Below, piece after piece: positions 26,382-33,627 of a stretch of 55,273 nt of DNA. The notes beneath the pieces are model-generated. The model had not been told where the DNA came from and did not search any database. It saw nothing but the letters and a program-made list of their open reading frames with translations. The DNA lies in contig CALUQG010000012.1 in assembly GCA_944322855.1 (NCBI GenBank), forward strand, positions 1-55,273, in the 5' to 3' direction. Origin of the DNA: Candidatus Gastranaerophilales bacterium. GTDB taxonomy: Bacteria; Cyanobacteriota; Vampirovibrionia; Gastranaerophilales; Gastranaerophilaceae. The stretch's first letter is position 1. Every line of letters begins with the position of its first letter. The translations under genes and the position numbers were made by a program.

Positions 26382-26393
26382 ATGTAAATTATA
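26382..26393 (-). promoter_or_regulatory. -10 box (TATAAT) for a leaderless transcript
   Basis: On the minus strand TATAAT (26393-26388) is followed by six bases and then the ATG ending at 26381. The divergent TPR gene has its own TATAAT copies between about 26407 and 26420 on the plus strand. Confidence 0.65.
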
Positions 26394-26443
26394 ATACAAA
26401 TTTTTTATAATCTGATATAATCTAAAAAAAATAGGAGTTGCTT

Positions 26444-27373
26444 ATGAAATATTTGTATTACATTGTAGTTATTTTATCATCATTACTGTATTTGCTTATA
26501 TATTTTCTTTTAATGAATCCAAATGACCTTCAATATAAATCGTTTGAAAAAGAAATGATTGCAAGAAAAGCTTTTCAGACAGGTGATATTGATACATATC
26601 TTGAATATGCAGATAATCCGGTTTCAATAAAATACCATGCCGGTTCGAACATGATACTGTCAAAAGTTTATACAAAACTCGGGCGTTACAATGATGCTGA
26701 GAGAGTTACAAAATCTTTTAAAAGAGACTATGATTACAGTTTTTGTAAATTTATGAAAAAGCCTTCGACAAGGTTCTTTTGCAGAGCAAATGTCACATTG
26801 ACGGGTTCTGCTTTTAAGCTTGATAAATCCAAAATACTTGCTGAAATATATTTTGAACAAGGTGAGTATGAAAAGTCTCTTGCTGAAATGATAAGAAAAT
26901 GGGAGAGTTTTCCCTGTATCCAAGCAAAGATTTTTGCGGACAGAGGGGATATGGTATCCGCTTATGAAGCTTTAAAGGCTTGCAAAAGTAAGGAAAATTT
27001 GAAAAGGGAATTTTTGTTAACAAAAGGATTTGTTTTTCAGAAAGATAAAAAATATCTGAAAGCAAAAGCATTGTATGAAAAAAGTATTAATCGCCATTGT
27101 CTGCTTGCTCCATATTGCAAAGCAAATAATTCATCATTTATTGCGCTTGGAAATCTTTATGCAGACATGCACAATTACGGCAGAGCTATTTATTATTACA
27201 AAAAAGTTTTGAAAAATGAGCCTTATAATTACAAAGCTAATTATTATACGGCAATGTGCTATCTAAAGATGAGACAAAATTATAGTGCGCTTATTTATTT
27301 TAACAGAGTAATGCAATTGAAGCCTGACAATGCTGATGAAATAAATAAAATTATTGGGAAATTAATCAAATAA
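26444..27373 (+). CDS. Membrane-anchored TPR-repeat protein
   Basis: The 309-aa protein begins with an uncleaved membrane anchor (YLYYIVVILSSLLYLLIYFL, 3-22). The rest is built of about six TPR-like helix pairs; the clearest are SSFIALGNLYADMHNYGRAI, YYYKKVLKNEPYNYKANYYT and AMCYLKMRQNYSALIYFNRV near the C-terminus. TPR repeats bind other proteins, so it is probably a scaffold facing the periplasm or cytoplasm. ATG 26444 follows an AGGAG site; an in-frame TTG two codons earlier is less likely. No partner is shown by the neighbours. Confidence 0.82.
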   Translation: MKYLYYIVVILSSLLYLLIYFLLMNPNDLQYKSFEKEMIARKAFQTGDIDTYLEYADNPVSIKYHAGSNMILSKVYTKLGRYNDAERVTKSFKRDYDYSFCKFMKKPSTRFFCRANVTLTGSAFKLDKSKILAEIYFEQGEYEKSLAEMIRKWESFPCIQAKIFADRGDMVSAYEALKACKSKENLKREFLLTKGFVFQKDKKYLKAKALYEKSINRHCLLAPYCKANNSSFIALGNLYADMHNYGRAIYYYKKVLKNEPYNYKANYYTAMCYLKMRQNYSALIYFNRVMQLKPDNADEINKIIGKLIK

Positions 27374-27395
27374 TTAATATCATCTATATACATTG

Positions 27396-27424
27396 TTGTA
27401 TTTGTATAAGAAAAATAGTAAAAT
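27396..27424 (+). promoter_or_regulatory. Promoter of the symporter-aroA pair
   Basis: TTGTAT (27396-27401) and TAAAAT (27419-27424) are separated by 17 bases, 42 bases before the ATG at 27467. A GAGAGGA ribosome binding site lies in between. Confidence 0.6.
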
Positions 27425-27466
27425 AATCGTACCCATCTGATAAATCGACATAAGAGAGGATATGAC

Positions 27467-28813
27467 ATGAAATTACATATGCAAATATTGATTGCACTTG
27501 GACTCGGTATCAAACGTAACGGACATATATTTCTTGGTTTGATTGCCGGTATTATCTTAGGTATTGCGATGCATGCTTTTCACTCATCGCATGAAACCTC
27601 AACAATTTACAATATAATATTCTCTGTTTTGAATTTTATCGGACAGGCCTTTATAAGATTGATTCAAATGGTTATTATACCATTGATTTTTAGTGCTATA
27701 GTTATCGGTATTTCCAGTATCGGTGATAATAAGCAGCTAGGTGCTTTCGGAATAAAAATGGTTGTGTATTACACCATTATTTCAGTGGCTGCTGTTATTA
27801 TCGGAACAACTCTTGCTCTTGCAATTCATCCTGGTGATGGGGTTCAAAGTTTTATTAGTGAAAAATCAGCTGTTGCTACGCAGCAAATTGTCAGCCAGGC
27901 AATTGCTGACCAAAAAGGACATTTGTCAGAGTTGTTTATAAATCTTATACCCGCCAATCCTATGGAAGCTCTGGCTAAAGGTGAAATGATACCGATTATT
28001 ATTTTCATTATGGTATTTGCTATTGCACTTGCAAAAGTTGGCGAAATAAACAGACCTGTTGTATCCTTCTTTGAATCGATTTTTGCTGCTACAATGAAAG
28101 TCACAGATGGTATTATGTATCTTGCTGCTCCGGGTATTTTTGCTTTGACTGCTACTGCTATTTCGTCATTCGGACTTTCAATTTTTTCAAGCATTTCAAA
28201 ATATTTTCTTGCTATATTAATAGGTTTTGCAATACAGCTTTTTGTTGTTTATCCTGTATTGATGAAAGTGTTTTCTAAAGTTCCGGTCAGGCTGTTTTTT
28301 GCTTCTATTGCAGAAGCGATGATGGTCGGTTTTGGTACTGCAAGCAGCTCTGCAACTTTGCCTCTTGTTATAGCTTGCTGTGAAAAAAGGGGGGTATCTC
28401 ATAAAGTCTGCAGTTTTGTACTGCCGCTTGGGGTAACTTTGAACTTTGATGCTACAGCAATGTTTCAGGTTATTGCTGTTGTCTTTTTGACACAGGCATA
28501 CGGAATTGAATTGGTTCCTTTGCAGATTTTACAAATAGCAGTTCTTGCAATTGTTGCTTCCAGCACCTGTGCTGGTATTCCAGGCGGCGGAATTATCACA
28601 ATTGCTCTTGTCCTCAACGGTTTAGGATTGACTCCTACACAGATGGTAGAAGGTTTTGCCTTCCTGTTTGCTGTTGACAGAATTGTTGATATGTTTAGAA
28701 CAATGCTTAACATTACATCTGATGCCGTTGTTACTGCCGTTATTGCTGACAATGAAAACGAGCTTAACTATGATATGCTCACAAATGTTGAGTCTTATAA
28801 AGATATAATATAG
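27467..28813 (+). CDS. Dicarboxylate/amino acid:cation symporter (DAACS family)
   Basis: This 448-aa inner-membrane transporter belongs to the GltP/DctA family, importing glutamate, aspartate or C4-dicarboxylates with Na+ or H+. It has eight membrane segments and two hairpin loops. Visible signatures are FIRLIQMVIIPLIFSAIV, the serine-rich loop GTASSSATLPL (about 286-296), GVTLNFDATAMFQV (NxDG/NMD-type Na site) and ASSTCAGIPGGGIITIALVL. Substrate cannot be decided; the Asp/Arg residue in TM8 lies in AVDRIVDMFRTMLNI, and Arg there favours acidic amino acids or dicarboxylates. It precedes aroA by one base, so they share a transcript. Confidence 0.93.
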   Translation: MKLHMQILIALGLGIKRNGHIFLGLIAGIILGIAMHAFHSSHETSTIYNIIFSVLNFIGQAFIRLIQMVIIPLIFSAIVIGISSIGDNKQLGAFGIKMVVYYTIISVAAVIIGTTLALAIHPGDGVQSFISEKSAVATQQIVSQAIADQKGHLSELFINLIPANPMEALAKGEMIPIIIFIMVFAIALAKVGEINRPVVSFFESIFAATMKVTDGIMYLAAPGIFALTATAISSFGLSIFSSISKYFLAILIGFAIQLFVVYPVLMKVFSKVPVRLFFASIAEAMMVGFGTASSSATLPLVIACCEKRGVSHKVCSFVLPLGVTLNFDATAMFQVIAVVFLTQAYGIELVPLQILQIAVLAIVASSTCAGIPGGGIITIALVLNGLGLTPTQMVEGFAFLFAVDRIVDMFRTMLNITSDAVVTAVIADNENELNYDMLTNVESYKDII

Positions 28814-28814
28814 T

Positions 28815-30095
28815 ATGCCGGCAAATCAGACAGTAAAGAAGATTAACTCATTAAAAGGCGAAGTTTCTATCCCTCCTGATAAATCTATCAGTCACAGAAG
28901 CGCTATGTGTGCTGCTTTAACTGGTGGGATAGTTGAAGTAAACAATTTTTCGCAAGGGGCAGATTGTATTAGTACTCTGAATATTGTGAAAGCTCTGGGA
29001 TGCGATGTTGAATTTCTGGGTGATAAGCATATAAAAATCGATGCATCAAATGCTTTTAAAAAAGATGTTTACAATCTCGATTGCGGAAATTCCGGTACAT
29101 CAATGCGTCTGTTTTCCGGGATTGTCGCATCAAGAGAGAGCGAGACTACTTTGTTTGGGGATGAAAGTCTTTCAAAAAGACCGATGAAAAGAATAATCAC
29201 TCCTTTGGAATTGATGGGTGCAAAAATTAAACATAACCAATTTAAAGCACCTCTGTTGATAAAAGGAGCAGAACTGTTCCCGATTGATTATAAATCTCCG
29301 ATAGCTTCGGCTCAGGTAAAGTCCTGTATTTTGTTAGCTGGTTTGAATACTTATGGAGAGACAAAAGTAACTGAACCTTACCTTTCAAGAAATCATACAG
29401 AAAAAATGCTTAAATATCTTGATGCGGATATTGAAACATGCGGAACCGTTTCTAAGATACGAAAATCTCAATTGACTCCCAGAAATTTGTCAGTGTGCGG
29501 AGATATTTCTTCAGCTGCATTTTTTATGGTTGCGGCAGCTATAGTTCCCGGTTCTGATGTGATATTGAAAAATGTTGGATTAAATCCGACAAGAACCGGA
29601 ATTGTTGATATATTGCTCAAAATGGGAGCGGATATTGAAATTCTAAACCAGAGACTTGAATGTAATGAAGAGATTGGTGATATACATATCAGATATTCTT
29701 CTTTGAAATCAGTTACAATTGAAGGTGAAATTATTCCAAGACTAATTGATGAACTTCCTGTTATAGCAGTTCTTGCGACCCAGGCAGAGGGAACTACTAT
29801 TGTAAAAGATGCATCTGATTTAAGAAACAAAGAGGCAGATAGGATTAAGTGCCTTGTTGCCGAGTTGAAAAAAATCGGTGCAGATATAGAAGAAAAGCCA
29901 GACGGGTTTATTATAAACGGAAAAACAAAACTTAAAGGTGATGCTGAAGTTGAATGTTATCATGACCATAGACTAGCAATGAGTCTTTATGTTGCAGGGC
30001 TTGTATGTGATAAACCTGTATTAATTAAGGAATTTGATTGGGTTAATATTTCGTTCCCCGAGTTTTTGTCATTGATGAATGTGCTTTCCGTATAG
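28815..30095 (+). CDS. aroA: 3-phosphoshikimate 1-carboxyvinyltransferase (EPSP synthase)
   Basis: AroA joins shikimate-3-phosphate and PEP on the way to chorismate. The 426-aa protein has IPPDKSISHRSAMCAALTGG (K23, S24, R28), LDCGNSGTSMRLFSG, LSKRPMKR, IASAQVKSC, LSRNHTEKML and the C-terminal LRNKEADRIKCL with YHDHRLAMSL, covering both globular domains. The inhibitor-sensitivity motif NSGTSMRLFSGI is of the class II type seen in many Gram-positives and cyanobacterial relatives (judged from memory). It starts one base after the symporter stop without a clear Shine-Dalgarno, so it is likely translated by coupling. Confidence 0.96.
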   Translation: MPANQTVKKINSLKGEVSIPPDKSISHRSAMCAALTGGIVEVNNFSQGADCISTLNIVKALGCDVEFLGDKHIKIDASNAFKKDVYNLDCGNSGTSMRLFSGIVASRESETTLFGDESLSKRPMKRIITPLELMGAKIKHNQFKAPLLIKGAELFPIDYKSPIASAQVKSCILLAGLNTYGETKVTEPYLSRNHTEKMLKYLDADIETCGTVSKIRKSQLTPRNLSVCGDISSAAFFMVAAAIVPGSDVILKNVGLNPTRTGIVDILLKMGADIEILNQRLECNEEIGDIHIRYSSLKSVTIEGEIIPRLIDELPVIAVLATQAEGTTIVKDASDLRNKEADRIKCLVAELKKIGADIEEKPDGFIINGKTKLKGDAEVECYHDHRLAMSLYVAGLVCDKPVLIKEFDWVNISFPEFLSLMNVLSV

Positions 30096-30299
30096 TTATT
30101 TTTTATTGTTTTTATCTTTTTTAAAGAACAGTCCGCATTTGTTGAAATCTTTTACTCTTTCAACCCAGACGTATGTTTTGTTTTGGGCAAATGCAAACGG
30201 GTTTGAGGAGTAGCATTTTTCTTTTGACAGATATTTCGAGCGTTTGTCAATTTCATTTATTCTCTTTATTAGCTGGTTTAAACTTCTAAATATATTCAT
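30096..30299 (-). CDS. Small Lys-rich hypothetical protein
   Basis: The 67-aa frame begins MNIFRSLNQLIKRINEIDKR and ends FFKKDKNNKK. Its stop codon directly abuts the aroA stop on the other strand. Composition is like a real soluble basic protein, but there is no Shine-Dalgarno and no family match. The first residues (MNIF-K/R-S) resemble those of the small protein at 19852-20112, which may be chance. Confidence 0.5.
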   Translation of the reverse strand: MNIFRSLNQLIKRINEIDKRSKYLSKEKCYSSNPFAFAQNKTYVWVERVKDFNKCGLFFKKDKNNKK

Positions 30300-30403
30300 A
30301 TAGCTTAATTCATCTTGTATTTTATTTATATAATTACAGTAATTATTTATAGTTTAATCAGCCTAAATAATTATTCTTTTTTACCCTTAAGGATATAATT
30401 TTG

Positions 30404-30415
30404 TATAATAGAGTT
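30404..30415 (+). promoter_or_regulatory. -10 box (TATAAT) for a leaderless transcript
   Basis: TATAAT (30404-30409) is followed by six bases (AGAGTT) and the ATG at 30416. No Shine-Dalgarno sequence is possible in the gap if transcription starts at the normal distance. Confidence 0.7.
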
Positions 30416-30823
30416 ATGAATACCAAAAAGAAAATTTTAATAGCAGAAGACAGTCGTGAGTGGCAAAGATATCATGTATACCTTTTAAGTAAATATGAAG
30501 GTTGCGAATTTGATTATACACTAACAAGTTCTGCGCAGGAAGCTTTGTCGATTGCTCAAGAACATTTAAATGAACCATTTGATTTAATTTTGTCTGATTT
30601 ACAGATGGAAACCGATTTTTTGCCAAAATATGCCGGTGAATGGTTTATTGAGCAGATTAAGCTTCTAAAGCAATATGATAATACAGGTATTGTAATTATT
30701 TCAGCTACGTATAATATTTCATTTATTGCTGCTACACTAGGCGTTGATTATTTGTCAAAACGCAATTTGGTGAATAATCCGGATAGTTATTATTTTATGC
30801 TTGATGAAAAACTGTTGAGATAA
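30416..30823 (+). CDS. Single-domain response regulator (CheY-like receiver)
   Basis: This 135-aa receiver domain has the acidic pair E11-D12 (LIAEDSREW), phospho-acceptor D61 (LILSDLQME), a Ser/Thr switch near 96-98 (IISATYN) and K115 (YLSKRN). No output domain follows, so it likely acts by protein-protein contact, as CheY or Spo0F do. The insertion after D61 (METDFLPKYAGEW) is longer than in CheY. No kinase gene is adjacent, so the partner is unknown. The start is chosen by homology and the -10 box 6 bases upstream. Confidence 0.88.
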   Translation: MNTKKKILIAEDSREWQRYHVYLLSKYEGCEFDYTLTSSAQEALSIAQEHLNEPFDLILSDLQMETDFLPKYAGEWFIEQIKLLKQYDNTGIVIISATYNISFIAATLGVDYLSKRNLVNNPDSYYFMLDEKLLR

Positions 30824-30848
30824 TTATAAGAATTATTAAATAAGTGCT

Positions 30849-30931
30849 TTGAAAATTTTATGTTTATTGTAATATATTAATACAACTAAATAACTGACGG
30901 ATGAGTAGAATGAGGGAAAAGACGCATTCTA
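30849..30931 (+). promoter_or_regulatory. Promoter and leader hairpin before rpmG
   Basis: TTGAAA (30849-30854) is followed at 18 bases by TATATT (about 30873-30878). Downstream, TAGAATG (30906-30912) and CATTCTA (30925-30931) form a hairpin with a 12-base loop in the leader of the rpmG-secE-nusG cluster. Confidence 0.45.
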
Positions 30932-30981
30932 TAAATCTTGCTTGAAAAAAATATAAGTAAAACTAGATAAGAAGGTAAAAC

Positions 30982-31149
30982 ATGGGAATCAAAGGAAAAG
31001 TGGATAAAATGGTTGTTCTTGCATGTGAAGAATGCAAAGAAAGAAACTATACTACCACTAAAAACAAAAAAACACAGAAAGAAAGAATGGAGCTGAAAAA
31101 ACACTGCCCGAGATGCAACAAACATACAGTCCATAAAGAAACAAAATAA
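30982..31149 (+). CDS. rpmG: 50S ribosomal protein bL33
   Basis: The 55-aa protein is too short for many gene callers but clear: [20 protein letters not shown], then [20 protein letters not shown] and [13 protein letters not shown]. The two CxxC pairs (CEEC, CPRC) mark the zinc-binding form of L33. A GAAGGT ribosome binding site precedes the ATG. It is followed by tRNA-Trp, secE and nusG, the order common in Cyanobacteria and many other bacteria. Confidence 0.95.
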   Translation: MGIKGKVDKMVVLACEECKERNYTTTKNKKTQKERMELKKHCPRCNKHTVHKETK

Positions 31150-31183
31150 CTTTACTAATCACGCAAGTTTAAATTCTTAAAAA

Positions 31184-31256
31184 GCGTCCTTAGTTCAGTT
31201 GGTAGAACGTCGGTCTCCAAAACCGGATGTCGAGGGTTCGAGTCCTTCAGGGCGCG
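31184..31256 (+). tRNA. tRNA-Trp (anticodon CCA)
   Basis: A full cloverleaf: acceptor GCGTCCT/AGGGCGC (one G-U pair), D arm GTTC-loop-GAAC, anticodon stem TCGGT/ACCGG with loop CTCCAAA giving CCA, and T arm GAGGGTTCGAGTCCTTC. Discriminator G fits tRNA-Trp; CCA is not encoded. It lies between rpmG and secE and is presumably cut from their common transcript. Confidence 0.96.
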
Positions 31257-31279
31257 ATTTAAGTAATTAGAGGAATAAA

Positions 31280-31513
31280 ATGGCAAACCAGACTAAAGAT
31301 AAATCTGCAAAAGGACAAGCTGATATAAAAGAAGCAATGATTGCTTATTTTAAGTCAGTAAAGCTCGAATGGGGCAAAATTACGTGGCCCGGAAAACAAC
31401 AGGTTATTGTAGAAACTATTTATGTAATTATTATTACTGCCGCTTTTACAATAGGTGTTTTAGCTCTGGATACTATATTTGATGTTCTGTTTAAAGCATT
31501 GCATCTTAAATAG
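31280..31513 (+). CDS. secE: Preprotein translocase subunit SecE
   Basis: SecE clamps SecY in the Sec translocon. The 77-aa single-span form has the conserved amphipathic helix with YFKSVKLEWGKITWPGKQQV (29-48) and one membrane helix at the C-terminal end (VETIYVIIITAAFTIGVLAL). AGAGGA precedes the ATG. Position between tRNA-Trp and nusG is the standard one. Confidence 0.96.
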   Translation: MANQTKDKSAKGQADIKEAMIAYFKSVKLEWGKITWPGKQQVIVETIYVIIITAAFTIGVLALDTIFDVLFKALHLK

Positions 31514-31560
31514 TTGTGATATTTAGTTAAATTTAGATTAATAAAGCAGGAATTAATACA

Positions 31561-32226
31561 ATGACAGAAGATATGAATGATGAACTCCAGGTAAATGAAG
31601 CCCAGAATGATATGAATGTTTTTGAAAACGAAAAACATCAAATTGTTGAAGAAAAAGATGCTCAGCTAAAAGCTGATTTACAAGCTTCACATAATAAAGA
31701 GCCTCAAAAAAAATGGTATATAGTTCATACATATTCAGGTTATGAAAACAAAGTTAAAGTTAACCTTGAAAAACGTATTGAATATATGAATATGGGGGAT
31801 AAAATTTTCAGAGTAGAAGTTCCTCAAAAGACTATTACAAAAGTAAAAGACGGCAAGAAACAGGATAGAGAAGAAAAAATCTTCCCCGGATATGTACTTG
31901 TTGAAATGATTATGGATGACGACAGCTGGTATGTTGTCAGACATACTGCAGGTGTTACAAAGTTTGTCGGCACATCAAAGAAGCCTATTCCGGCTAAGGA
32001 TTCTGAAATCAAAAAGATTATTCACAGAGTTCAAAATCAAACTACAAAAATTGAGCTTGATGTTAAAGTTGGTGACAAGGTTAGAATTATATCCGGTCCG
32101 TTTGCTGACTTTATCGGTGATATTACCGAAGTTTATCCTGATAAATCAAAACTCAGAGCTACTGTTTCAATCTTTGGACGTGAAACTCCTGTAGAACTTG
32201 AGTACAAGCAAATTCAAAAAGTATAA
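31561..32226 (+). CDS. nusG: Transcription termination/antitermination protein NusG
   Basis: NusG links RNA polymerase to Rho and the ribosome. The NGN domain begins at about residue 52 (WYIVHTYSGYENKVKVNLEK), continues with EEKIFPGYVLVEMIMDDDSW and FVGTSKKPIP, and the C-terminal KOW domain is VGDKVRIISGPFADFIGDIT to VELEYKQIQK. The 221-aa length exceeds the usual ~180 because of a polar acidic extension of about 50 residues at the N-terminus. An AGGAA site lies before the ATG. Confidence 0.97.
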   Translation: MTEDMNDELQVNEAQNDMNVFENEKHQIVEEKDAQLKADLQASHNKEPQKKWYIVHTYSGYENKVKVNLEKRIEYMNMGDKIFRVEVPQKTITKVKDGKKQDREEKIFPGYVLVEMIMDDDSWYVVRHTAGVTKFVGTSKKPIPAKDSEIKKIIHRVQNQTTKIELDVKVGDKVRIISGPFADFIGDITEVYPDKSKLRATVSIFGRETPVELEYKQIQKV

Positions 32227-32285
32227 GCGAACATAAACCTCTTTTCTAAGCCAGAGAAGAGATATAAAGTAAAATATAAATGAAT

Positions 32286-32330
32286 ATGTGGAAGGGAACA
32301 GACACAGTTCCCGTTACACCACGAAAGGAG
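32286..32330 (+). promoter_or_regulatory. Structured leader of rplK
   Basis: GTGG (32288-32291) and CCAC (32319-32322) frame an inner hairpin GGGAAC/GTTCCC (32294-32299/32307-32312), followed by the ribosome binding site AAAGGAG (32324-32330). The GTGG...CCAC form resembles leaders found before rplK/rplA in other bacteria and may take part in L1 or L11 feedback. Confidence 0.55.
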
Positions 32331-32336
32331 AAAAAA

Positions 32337-32762
32337 ATGGCTAAAAAAATCGTAGGAAAAATCAAGCTTCAAATTGAAGCAGGCAAAGCAAATCCATCAC
32401 CGCCGGTTGGTCCTGCACTCGGTCAGCACGGTGTTAACATCATGGATTTTTGCAAACAATTCAATGCAAAAACAGAATCACAGGCAGGTTATATCATTCC
32501 TGTAATTATTGATGTATATGAAGACAGAAGTTTTTCTTTTGTTATCAAAAGCCCTCCGGCTGCAGTTTTGATTAAAAAAGCAATTAATTTACCTAAAGGT
32601 TCTGCTGTACCAAACAAAACAAAAGTCGGAAAAATTACTGTAGCTCAATTGGAAGAAATTGCTAAAGTAAAAATGAATGACCTCAATGCTACAACCATGG
32701 AAGCAGCTGTTAAAATGCTTAAAGGTTCAGCTAGAGCAATGGGTGTTACTGTAGAAGAATAA
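32337..32762 (+). CDS. rplK: 50S ribosomal protein uL11
   Basis: uL11 forms the stalk base where translation factors act. From ATG 32337 the product has 141 aa, the standard length: [40 protein letters not shown], then [12 protein letters not shown] and the C-terminal rRNA-binding part ending in [16 protein letters not shown]. The longer in-frame reading from 32280 runs through the leader hairpin and is rejected. AAAGGAG precedes the start. Confidence 0.98.
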   Translation: MAKKIVGKIKLQIEAGKANPSPPVGPALGQHGVNIMDFCKQFNAKTESQAGYIIPVIIDVYEDRSFSFVIKSPPAAVLIKKAINLPKGSAVPNKTKVGKITVAQLEEIAKVKMNDLNATTMEAAVKMLKGSARAMGVTVEE

Positions 32763-32767
32763 CTATT

Positions 32768-32845
32768 AGTGGAAGGGAATGCCGTAAGAGGCTCCTTGGT
32801 CGCCTGAAACGGATATTAACCCGATATCACCACAGAAAGGAAATT
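32768..32845 (+). promoter_or_regulatory. Structured leader of rplA
   Basis: GTGGAAGGGAA begins at 32769 and CCAC (32830-32833) closes the element before AAAGGA, echoing the rplK leader. Inside, CCGT/ACGG with inner AGGC/GCCT, and GATAT/ATATC, form further stems. It fills the 88-base gap between rplK and rplA and may be an L1 regulatory site. Confidence 0.5.
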
Positions 32846-32850
32846 ATAAA

Positions 32851-33573
32851 ATGAGTAAATTAACAAAAAGACAACAAAAAGCTGCTGAGATGTTACAGGA
32901 TTTTGTTCAGCCATCTTCAGCTGCTGATGCACTTAAAAAGCTGCAAGAAATATCAGAAGCAACTGTTAAATTCGACGAAACTGTTGAATGCCATATGCGT
33001 CTTGGTATTGATGTAAAAAGAGCTGATCAGCAGATCCGTTCTACTGTTGTATTACCGGCAGGTCTTGGTAAAGAAATCAGAGTTTGCGTTATTGCGAAAG
33101 GTACAAAAGCTGATGAAGCTAAAGCTGCCGGCGCTGAAGAAGCCGGTGCTGAAGAAATTATTGATAAAATTTCAGGCGGCTGGTTTGAATTTGATACTTT
33201 GATTGCTACTCCGGATTGCATGGGTATGCTTGGTAAGTTAGGTAAAGTTCTCGGGCCTAAAGGTTTGATGCCTAACCCGAAAACAGGAACAGTTACTCTT
33301 GATGTAGCTAAAGCTGTTAAAGATGCTAAAGCAGGTAAAGTTGAATTCCGTGCTGATAAGCAAGGTATGATTCACGTTCCTATCGGTAAAATCAAATTCT
33401 CTTTTGAAGATTTGATGAAAAACTATGCAACTCTTGCAGATGCTGTTTTGAGAGCTAAACCATCTGTAGCTAAAGGTGTGTATGTTAAATCTGCATACTT
33501 GACTACAACTATGGGCCCTGGTATCAAACTTGATACTAAAAACCTTGCAGCAGAAGTTAAAGAATACGTTTAA
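32851..33573 (+). CDS. rplA: 50S ribosomal protein uL1
   Basis: uL1 forms the mobile L1 stalk and commonly represses its own operon. The 240-aa protein has VECHMRLGIDVKRADQQIRS, TVVLPAGLGKEIRVCVIAKG, LGKLGKVLGPKGLMPNPKTG (the signature) and the C-terminal VEFRADKQGMIHVPIGKIKF. Length is typical. In most bacteria rplJ and rplL follow; here a strong terminator ends the operon 20 bases after the stop, so those genes must be elsewhere. Confidence 0.98.
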   Translation: MSKLTKRQQKAAEMLQDFVQPSSAADALKKLQEISEATVKFDETVECHMRLGIDVKRADQQIRSTVVLPAGLGKEIRVCVIAKGTKADEAKAAGAEEAGAEEIIDKISGGWFEFDTLIATPDCMGMLGKLGKVLGPKGLMPNPKTGTVTLDVAKAVKDAKAGKVEFRADKQGMIHVPIGKIKFSFEDLMKNYATLADAVLRAKPSVAKGVYVKSAYLTTTMGPGIKLDTKNLAAEVKEYV

Positions 33574-33590
33574 TTTTTAACTTTCAAAAT

Positions 33591-33624
33591 AAAAGAGGCT
33601 TACTTTTTAAGTAAGCCTCTTTTT
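33591..33624 (+). terminator. Terminator of the secE-nusG-rplKA operon
   Basis: AGAGGCTTACTT (33594-33605) and AAGTAAGCCTCT (33609-33620) form a 12-bp stem with a three-base loop, flanked by A-run and TTTT. It also lies just beyond the stop of the convergent gene at 33628. Confidence 0.92.
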
Positions 33625-33627
33625 CGT

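Noticed and set aside
32280-32336. N-terminal extension of uL11
   Set aside because: The extra 19 residues come from translating the leader hairpin and Shine-Dalgarno; the family start at 32337 gives the standard 141 aa.
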